A stretch of DNA of 12,628 nt from Verrucomicrobia bacterium UBA1412 (lineage in GTDB: Bacteria; Verrucomicrobiota; Verrucomicrobiia; Limisphaerales; UBA1412). Shown piece by piece: positions 7,134 to 12,628 of this stretch. Every line of letters begins with the position of its first letter. The stretch's first letter is position 1. Both the position numbers and the translations under genes were made by a program. The stretch lies in NCBI GenBank assembly GCA_002305615.1, contig DBPU01000043.1, forward strand, positions 1-12,628. The letters run 5' to 3'. A model generated the notes under the pieces. The model was given only the letters and a program-made list of their open reading frames with translations. It made no database searches and was not told the origin of the DNA.

Positions 7134-9458
7134 TTATTTCCTTATTATTCGAAAAGTTTTGGGTCCCGAGCCAACCTCTCCCACCAGGTGGAAAGAGTCT
7201 GTGTTTGTAGTCGGAATCTCTTTGCCATCAAGCTGGATCAGGTCGCCGGTTTTGTTGAAAGCCGGCAGCCAAACTTCGGCCGTCACCCCAGCAGGGATAT
7301 TCAGAGAGAGCGTAAATTCGTTACCTGGTACCTGATTAGCGCTGACATGGATCGTGCCGCGAATGGAGGGGACTTCTGCTTTGATCCAGTCCAGAGAGGC
7401 AATCTGAGGCTTGATGCGGATTTTTTTAAAACCCGCTTCCAGAGGTTCAACGCCGACCAGCTTGCGGGTGATGATATTGGCCGGGGCTGAGCCCCAGGCA
7501 TGGTTCCAATCCAGATTGTTTTTATATTTATTATCCCAGGCTTCTAAAGTAATGGTGCTGCCGAGCTGAATCATATTGAACCAGCCGCGATCATCCTTCG
7601 CCAGCAGGCGCTCCAGGGCATAGTCTGAATCATGAGCCTCATAAATAGCATCCATCAGAAATTGGGAACCATAAACGCTGCAGGCCATGCCACGGGAGCG
7701 AATGAAGTTCATGACAGGTGCTTTGACCTCATCAGGGACCATGCCAAAGGCCATGGGAAACATGCTGGAGTGAAGCGCTGTGTGTTCTGTGCCGATTCCA
7801 TCCCGGTAAGCGCCGGATTCGGGCAAATACAGATGCTTTTGGAAGTTTTCTTTGAGTTGAAGAGCTCGCTGGAAAAAGAACTTTGCGTCGTCATTTTCAC
7901 CCAGAGTGTTTGCGATTTTTTCCATGAGCTTCAAAGCTTCATAGTGGTACGCATTCACGACGGAATTCACCTCTTTGAAAACAAAATAATCGGATTCTCC
8001 GGGCTTTTGATTCTGGCCGAAACTCCCCCCCTGGGGCCAATCCACAATATCTCTCAGTTCCTTGCCTGTGTAGTAATGGACTGATTTGACGAGCTCAGGA
8101 GTCTGTTTCCCGGTTCGCGTGCTGATAAAAAGAGTCTCCTCGTCGGCCAGTGGCAAAAGAGTTTTCGCCTTTAAATCGGTATAAAAAAGACGTAGTGAGC
8201 GGGCATCTCCGGAGTAGAAATAATCATTCCAGGCGATCAGAACCGATTGGAGGATCCATTCTGTGGGCCAGGTGGCGTGGGTCATTAAGTATTCGTGGGA
8301 TATCCTGGCCAGACTGTATTCATTATCCACGGCATAGTGGGAGAGCTGGTTAATGAGTGCATCAGCCTCGTAAGGGATGCGCTCCCGGTCGCCATCGACA
8401 TAAACGCCGCAAAAACTGGTCGCTTTCATCGAATAGTGGCAGAGATCCCATATCTGATTCAGAACATCGTTACTGCTTTCAAACCTCCCCATATCTCCAA
8501 AGGGATAGTAGGCAGACTCTCTGATGATTGAAAGGGGTGAGCCGAGTAGAGCATTTTTCGATTCTATTTCACAGTAACGGAAAGGAAAGACCTCTCCGAT
8601 ATAATCAGGCATTTTGATGGCTTGAGGGCCTGTATTGCGTCCATCGGGGCGCAGCTTGAGGAAGTAAGTACGTGTCCCTTTGAGCAGGTTCAGTGTGTAC
8701 TGTGCATATCGGATAGTGGCGCCCGGAGCTGTGTTGACTCGTCCCTCTTTCAAGGCTTCCCCAAGGCGGATTAAAACGCTTTCCCCGTCGTTCTCAGCCG
8801 TCAAGGTCAGCCGCAGCGTACCAAAGGATGCTCTTTCAAAATCCACCACGTAGAGAGAGTTGGTTTCAGAGCTGAGGTTTTGAATTACTGAGGGCAGTTC
8901 GTCGACTTTTTGAACGGGGTAACGAGCCGCCTCATATTCGCTTGTAAGCTCGTCTCCCATTCGGAATGCCTTAGGTTCGGACCATTGGCTGGGGATACCG
9001 TTATTCCAGGATCGCACCTGCCAATAATATACCTTGCCGGGTTGAAGTTCTTCGCCGGAATAAGTCAGTGAAAGTTCATTATTGTTTTCCTGCTTTCCGC
9101 TGTCCCAGAGATCGGGTTTATCCTCGCTCAGCATTTTTGGAGAAGAGGCGACTCGGACCTGGCAGGCGGTTTGAAGTATATCACTTTGCTGGCTCCTCAG
9201 CTCCCAGGAGAAAAAAGGTTTTCTGCTTAAGATATTGGCAAACTGATAGGTGGAGGCTTTTGAGACTGCTTCGGGCAATGTGGTATTAATGAGACGCCCG
9301 CCTTGCCAGACGCGGTCTGTATGCTCCAGCAAATCCACGCGTAATCCGGCCGGAGCCAACTCCAGCGTTGAGTGAGTCTCTGACTGGGCGTGCAACTGAT
9401 ACCCCTGGAGAAGCAGCAGGCCGAGCAGCGGCAATATGAACAATAATCTTTTCAACAT
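7134..9458 (-). CDS. Secreted GH78-family alpha-L-rhamnosidase
   Basis: A 774-residue exported glycoside hydrolase expected to release terminal alpha-L-rhamnose from polysaccharides or glycosides. The signal peptide is MLKRLLF plus a leucine-rich core, cleaved about LHA|QS (residue 25). Residues about 75-168 form the GH78 N-terminal fibronectin-like domain (FFSWELRS, LWDSGK, YYWQVRSWNNG). A jelly-roll domain follows (about 200-320). The (alpha/alpha)6 barrel covers about 325-660, with the acid/substrate region DGDRERIPYEAD (355-366; Glu359 is the likely general acid) and the likely base Glu639 in GSTITLEAWD, followed by LDWNHAWGSAP. A C-terminal beta domain (about 665-774) has GVEPLEAGFKKIRIKP. 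I chose ATG 9458 because it gives a normal signal peptide; TTG at 9491 would add 11 residues and lies beside the upstream stop. No Shine-Dalgarno precedes the ATG. The gap to the N-acyltransferase stop is 36 nt. The DGDRER form differs from the common C-P-Q-R-D-E-R motif, so the exact specificity is less sure. Confidence 0.9.
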   Translation of the reverse strand: MLKRLLFILPLLGLLLLQGYQLHAQSETHSTLELAPAGLRVDLLEHTDRVWQGGRLINTTLPEAVSKASTYQFANILSRKPFFSWELRSQQSDILQTACQVRVASSPKMLSEDKPDLWDSGKQENNNELSLTYSGEELQPGKVYYWQVRSWNNGIPSQWSEPKAFRMGDELTSEYEAARYPVQKVDELPSVIQNLSSETNSLYVVDFERASFGTLRLTLTAENDGESVLIRLGEALKEGRVNTAPGATIRYAQYTLNLLKGTRTYFLKLRPDGRNTGPQAIKMPDYIGEVFPFRYCEIESKNALLGSPLSIIRESAYYPFGDMGRFESSNDVLNQIWDLCHYSMKATSFCGVYVDGDRERIPYEADALINQLSHYAVDNEYSLARISHEYLMTHATWPTEWILQSVLIAWNDYFYSGDARSLRLFYTDLKAKTLLPLADEETLFISTRTGKQTPELVKSVHYYTGKELRDIVDWPQGGSFGQNQKPGESDYFVFKEVNSVVNAYHYEALKLMEKIANTLGENDDAKFFFQRALQLKENFQKHLYLPESGAYRDGIGTEHTALHSSMFPMAFGMVPDEVKAPVMNFIRSRGMACSVYGSQFLMDAIYEAHDSDYALERLLAKDDRGWFNMIQLGSTITLEAWDNKYKNNLDWNHAWGSAPANIITRKLVGVEPLEAGFKKIRIKPQIASLDWIKAEVPSIRGTIHVSANQVPGNEFTLSLNIPAGVTAEVWLPAFNKTGDLIQLDGKEIPTTNTDSFHLVGEVGSGPKTFRIIRK
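7137..7143 (-). promoter_or_regulatory. Ribosome binding site of the subtilase gene, inside the rhamnosidase end
   Basis: AAGGAAA on the minus strand, with core AAGGA at 7139-7143, lies 8 nt before the subtilase ATG (7130). It is formed by the last sense codons of the rhamnosidase gene, whose TAA (7134-7136) sits in the spacer. This fixes the subtilase start and points to termination-reinitiation coupling of the two genes. Confidence 0.75.
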
Positions 9459-9494
9459 CGCAAGAGCTGATTCTAATGGAATGAGCTTCAATTC

Positions 9495-11192
9495 TCAACT
9501 TTGTTTCTTCCCGCGCCGCAGGAATGAAAAAACGATCTCCCGAAGAAACCACACAATACAGCACCAGGCGAATATATTTCCGGCTCTTCGGTAGAAGGTT
9601 AGGGGAGCATCAGAGAAGATTTCTCCCACCGGAATTTTAATAATCTGTCCACCTTTGCCGTAGGGATTGCCTGATGGATCGTAAAAAATCTCGTGGACCC
9701 TTCCGGAACGATCTATCCAACAGGTAATTCCGTTCTGGGTGCAGCGAATAGCAGGAAGAGCGTTTTCGATACTCCGGAACTGAGCATTTGCCAGATGCTG
9801 CCAGTGTGCGCTGGATTGTTTGAACCACCCGGCATTGACCAGATAGACCAAAGCGCTGACAGGGCCTGAAGCGTGCTTTCGAACTTCTTCAGGAAAAACA
9901 TCTTCAAAACAGATGAGCGGAGAGATGGGGGTGTGCTTGTTGGGCCAGGGGAAAGTTTTGGTCTCTTTGCCCGTGGAATAATTTCCGGTGATAGGGGTAA
10001 AATATTTTAAGAAAGGGAGGTATTCGTAGAGCGGTACATATTCACCGAAAATAACCAAGTGCCTCTTTGCATAGCGTTCGATTAAATTGCCCTGGTCATC
10101 CATCATAAAGGCACAGTTCAGGAAATGTTTTTTTTCAGAGTCCTTCGGGTCGGGCTCAACATCGTCAGAACAAAAAATAATGGGACAGAGCAAGTCGATC
10201 GCCATCTGGCTGACCAGATTGGATATTTCCGAATCGTAACGAATATAGCCGGGAAGGGCGGCTTCAGGCCAGACAAGAAGGTCTATGTGGTTAGTCCCTA
10301 TCATATCCCGGGTTGTTTGCATGAGTTCGAAAAAACGGTTTTCGTTTTCTTGTGGGTCCCAAAGAAGTGTTTGAGGGATACCAGGCTGAACCAGTGCAAT
10401 GGAAAACGTCATTTGCGCCTGGTTTGGTGGCCTCTGACTTTTCTTAGAAATGGTGTGGGAGCCCCAACCGATCAGCAGGCAGAGAATTAAGAGCCAAAAA
10501 GCTCCTTCTTTGAAGTATCGTGTTGAAAAGACACCCATGAACCGCTCTCGCATGTCCTCCTTAAGAGCGTGGTTGCTCTTGAGGGCAGAAATCCAGTCGT
10601 ATCCCCCTATTATCCAAGATATCGAGAAGGCCACCATGAGAAAGGAGATGCCATAGACGCTGGTCCAGGAAGCTAATTGGGCCAGTGGAATGTTTTCATG
10701 CTGCGAAACTCCGAGCATATTCCAAGCAAAACCGCTGAAGAGCCATCCTCTTACCCATTCCAAAGTTACCCAGGCAGAAGCGGCAAAGAGAGAAAAGCGA
10801 AAGAGCCGCATTCTTCTGCCCACTTTGTTGAGCAGCCAGCTCCAGAGCCCCATATAACAGGCCAGGTAAGCACTCAGAGAAAGCCACCCCATGATGGCAC
10901 CGCTGGGGAAGGGCATGAGAAGCAGCCAGCGCAAAGTTAAGAGCCAAAAAGAGAATCCGGCAAGCCAACCCAATTTAAAAGCGCAGATGGGGCTATTATG
11001 ATTGGAATTCAGACCGGGTTCAGGTTTGAAGAGTTTATCTCCATGTATGAGGAGAAAGGCCAGGAGCCCCGGAGCAACCCATCCCAAACTGGCAATCCCG
11101 GGAATGGGAAAAGCCAATCCCAGCAACAACCCAACAGCAATTGCCGCAAGTGTGAGGCCGGAGGGTATGAAAATAGCGGGATTTAGCTTCAT
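9495..11192 (-). CDS. lnt: Apolipoprotein N-acyltransferase
   Basis: A 565-residue inner-membrane enzyme that adds the third acyl chain, taken from phospholipid, to the N-terminal cysteine of lipoproteins, the last step after Lgt and LspA. The N-terminal half has several hydrophobic segments (about 11-50, 75-122, 132-150, 180-198, 231-243); the periplasmic nitrilase-like domain (about 263-525) carries the triad Glu310 (LLVWPEAALP), Lys376 (YAKRHLVIFGEYVPL) and Cys428 (SPLICFEDVFPEE); a final membrane helix is at about 537-556. Length is slightly above the roughly 510 residues of E. coli Lnt. I chose ATG 11192 because it overlaps the permease stop as ATGA (11189-11192) and begins MKLNP before a membrane segment; ATG 11228 would give a 40-nt overlap and 12 extra polar residues. 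Full Lnt supports a Gram-negative-type envelope with lipoprotein sorting. Translation appears coupled to the permease; no clear ribosome site is visible. Confidence 0.95.
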   Translation of the reverse strand: MKLNPAIFIPSGLTLAAIAVGLLLGLAFPIPGIASLGWVAPGLLAFLLIHGDKLFKPEPGLNSNHNSPICAFKLGWLAGFSFWLLTLRWLLLMPFPSGAIMGWLSLSAYLACYMGLWSWLLNKVGRRMRLFRFSLFAASAWVTLEWVRGWLFSGFAWNMLGVSQHENIPLAQLASWTSVYGISFLMVAFSISWIIGGYDWISALKSNHALKEDMRERFMGVFSTRYFKEGAFWLLILCLLIGWGSHTISKKSQRPPNQAQMTFSIALVQPGIPQTLLWDPQENENRFFELMQTTRDMIGTNHIDLLVWPEAALPGYIRYDSEISNLVSQMAIDLLCPIIFCSDDVEPDPKDSEKKHFLNCAFMMDDQGNLIERYAKRHLVIFGEYVPLYEYLPFLKYFTPITGNYSTGKETKTFPWPNKHTPISPLICFEDVFPEEVRKHASGPVSALVYLVNAGWFKQSSAHWQHLANAQFRSIENALPAIRCTQNGITCWIDRSGRVHEIFYDPSGNPYGKGGQIIKIPVGEIFSDAPLTFYRRAGNIFAWCCIVWFLREIVFSFLRRGKKQS

Positions 11193-12628
11193 ATTCTGAA
11201 AATTTGGCCCAGTTTTTTGCCCATACATTTAGAGGCGATCCAGAGACTGATGATCAGGATGAGCATCCCTAATACCCCCAGCGCGCAAGTGTAGGAAGCC
11301 GACTGAGGTTCTATGCGTGAAATAAGGTCCCACATGAGTTTGGTAATAGGGTAGAAAGGTTCACGAGTAGCGAGAATCAAGCTGTCGCTCACTTCTAGGA
11401 CGGCAAAACAGAAGGTGAGTATAAATCCGCCGATAAGATGCCCGAGAATCAATGGGAGTGTGATCTTGCGTAAAGTCCGAATAGGAGAAGCTCCGAGTCC
11501 GGTGCTGGCCTCCTGTAGTGTGATGCTGGCCTGTTGAAAACCCGCGCATGCAGCCCGTATCATGTAGGGCAAGCGCCGGACGCTATAGCTCACAATAAGA
11601 AGGATAACCGGATTCACCCGGGGGTTAAGCCAGGGAATATCCACATCAAATGCGGCCATATAACCAAAAGCCAGAACGAGCCCCGGCAGAGCCAAGGGCA
11701 GCATCGCCAACGTATCCAATAGCCACCCATATCTAGCCTTGGATCGAGTGATTACCCAGGCAATTCCGACACCGAAAATGACATCTATGATGCCGCTGAT
11801 AGAGCTGTAATAGAGGCTGTTGCGGATGCTGCTCACGCTTAATGGGTGAGACGCCAGGAAGCTGTAATTTTCCAGAGTCCAACTCTCAGGCAGGGCGCTC
11901 ATGAACCAGGGGCCCGCGAAGGATTGCAGAACCACCATGATGTTGGGAATCGCAGCCAGGAAGATAATGAGAGCAAAAAATGAATAGAAACAAGCTTTCT
12001 GCCTCCGGCTGGCCTGAATTTCAAAACTGCCTGTGTGACCGCTTCTCGAGACTACTTCATAGCTTTTATTCATGAAGAGAGCTCTGGCAGCAATGAAGAG
12101 GAGGGCCGTGACCAGCAGCGTGAAAATGACGAGCGTAAATCCAATAGGGTTTGTATTCATATCGCTGATTCCGTCAAAAATTTGAACCGGAATGCAGCGG
12201 GTAAAATTGAACATCAGCGGTGTACCCAAATCAGTCAAAGAGCCGATAAAAACGATGAATGAACCGCCAAAAAGTCCAGGGATAATGAGCGGTAGCGTAA
12301 TTGTGCGAAGAATCTTCCTGCCAGAAGCTCCCATATTTTGTGCCGCTTCGCGAAGCGAAGGATCCAGGGTGGACATTGAAGCTGAGAGATTCAGATATAA
12401 AATGGGATAGAGATGCAGTGCCTGCAAAATCACAATACCGGCTACACCGCCCATTCCCAGCCAGTGTATGGGCTGGTCATAGCCCAGAATCCCTACCTTC
12501 ATTAAAAAACTGTTCAGAACCCCGTATTTGGAGAGTATTTGCTGTAGGCCGATAGCTCCGACAAAGGGGGGCATCACCATGGGTAAAAGCAGGAGCGCAC
12601 TGACGAGAGATTTCCCCGGGAAGAGGTA
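11189..12628 (-). CDS. ABC transporter permease, FbpB-like fused double permease, 5' partial
   Basis: Integral inner-membrane component of a binding-protein-dependent ABC importer. The frame stays open to the right edge: the codons before the ATG at 12580 read as permease sequence (LVSALLLLPMVMPPFVGAIG), so the start lies outside; 479 residues are visible. Counting from that ATG, two permease cores are fused: EAA loop 1 at about 78-100 (REAAQNMGASGRKILRTI) and EAA loop 2 at about 357-379 (QEASTGLGASPIRTLRKI), each flanked by hydrophobic helices. These loops contact the ATPase subunit. A fused pair with this spacing, plus the linker AGPWFM...LPESWTLENYSFL, fits the Fe(III) importer permease group (FbpB/AfuB); 2-aminoethylphosphonate, thiamine or polyamine permeases are related alternatives, so the substrate is open. 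Partner ATPase and binding-protein genes are not in view and may lie to the right. The TGA overlaps the N-acyltransferase start as ATGA. Confidence 0.9.
   Translation of the reverse strand, partial: YLFPGKSLVSALLLLPMVMPPFVGAIGLQQILSKYGVLNSFLMKVGILGYDQPIHWLGMGGVAGIVILQALHLYPILYLNLSASMSTLDPSLREAAQNMGASGRKILRTITLPLIIPGLFGGSFIVFIGSLTDLGTPLMFNFTRCIPVQIFDGISDMNTNPIGFTLVIFTLLVTALLFIAARALFMNKSYEVVSRSGHTGSFEIQASRRQKACFYSFFALIIFLAAIPNIMVVLQSFAGPWFMSALPESWTLENYSFLASHPLSVSSIRNSLYYSSISGIIDVIFGVGIAWVITRSKARYGWLLDTLAMLPLALPGLVLAFGYMAAFDVDIPWLNPRVNPVILLIVSYSVRRLPYMIRAACAGFQQASITLQEASTGLGASPIRTLRKITLPLILGHLIGGFILTFCFAVLEVSDSLILATREPFYPITKLMWDLISRIEPQSASYTCALGVLGMLILIISLWIASKCMGKKLGQIFRI

Noticed and set aside
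7632..8084. 150-codon plus-strand open frame inside the rhamnosidase
   Set aside because: Antisense to conserved GH78 barrel sequence; no ribosome site or recognisable motif, so it is a shadow frame.
9459..9491. TTG start at 9491 for the rhamnosidase
   Set aside because: It would lengthen the signal-peptide n-region by 11 residues including an acidic one. A weak GAG lies upstream, so it is not fully excluded.
11193..11228. Longer lnt start at 11228
   Set aside because: It needs a 40-nt overlap with the permease gene and adds polar residues; ATG 11192 gives the ATGA overlap seen in coupled genes.

Overview
The window looks like chromosomal DNA of a Gram-negative bacterium rich in secreted proteins, most likely a member of Verrucomicrobiota (Opitutales-like) or a neighbouring PVC group. 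The reasons are the Ig/PA14/LamG architecture of the first protein, a C-terminal beta module ending in FYRLVR or FFYVRKP on two unrelated secreted proteins, a PA/P-domain subtilase, a GH78 rhamnosidase, and a full apolipoprotein N-acyltransferase. This assignment is inferred from protein style only. I see no IS element, phage gene, CRISPR array or integrase.

Layout. Bases 2-2647 (+) carry the 3' part of a very large secreted multidomain protein that enters from the left. Two hairpins with GNRA tetraloops follow, the second being a 16-bp terminator-like stem. Next is a two-gene + strand unit (2789-4206): a secreted acetyl-xylan-esterase-like alpha/beta hydrolase overlapping by ATGA a small lipoprotein of unknown function. 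This converges on genes of the opposite strand. A tRNA-Leu(UAG) gene (4255-4336, -) has its own promoter-like sequence. Beyond it a tightly packed minus-strand run is read from the right edge towards 4449: ABC transporter permease (partial, FbpB-type double permease), apolipoprotein N-acyltransferase Lnt (ATGA overlap), GH78 alpha-L-rhamnosidase (36-nt gap) and an S8 subtilase (3-nt gap, with its ribosome binding site inside the end of the rhamnosidase gene).

How the genes may fit together. The esterase and rhamnosidase are both exported and could remove acetyl and rhamnosyl decorations from complex polysaccharides; the multidomain protein may bind cell surfaces or glycans; the subtilase is an exported protease. 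Lnt completes lipoprotein acylation and so would act on products such as the small lipoprotein. The minus-strand run mixes transport, envelope housekeeping and secreted hydrolases, so shared transcription does not prove one pathway. I did not find a convincing new biological system. The points most worth checking are the uncharacterised lipoprotein coupled to the esterase, the shared C-terminal module, the glutamine after each predicted signal-peptide cleavage site, and the tandem GNRA hairpins.
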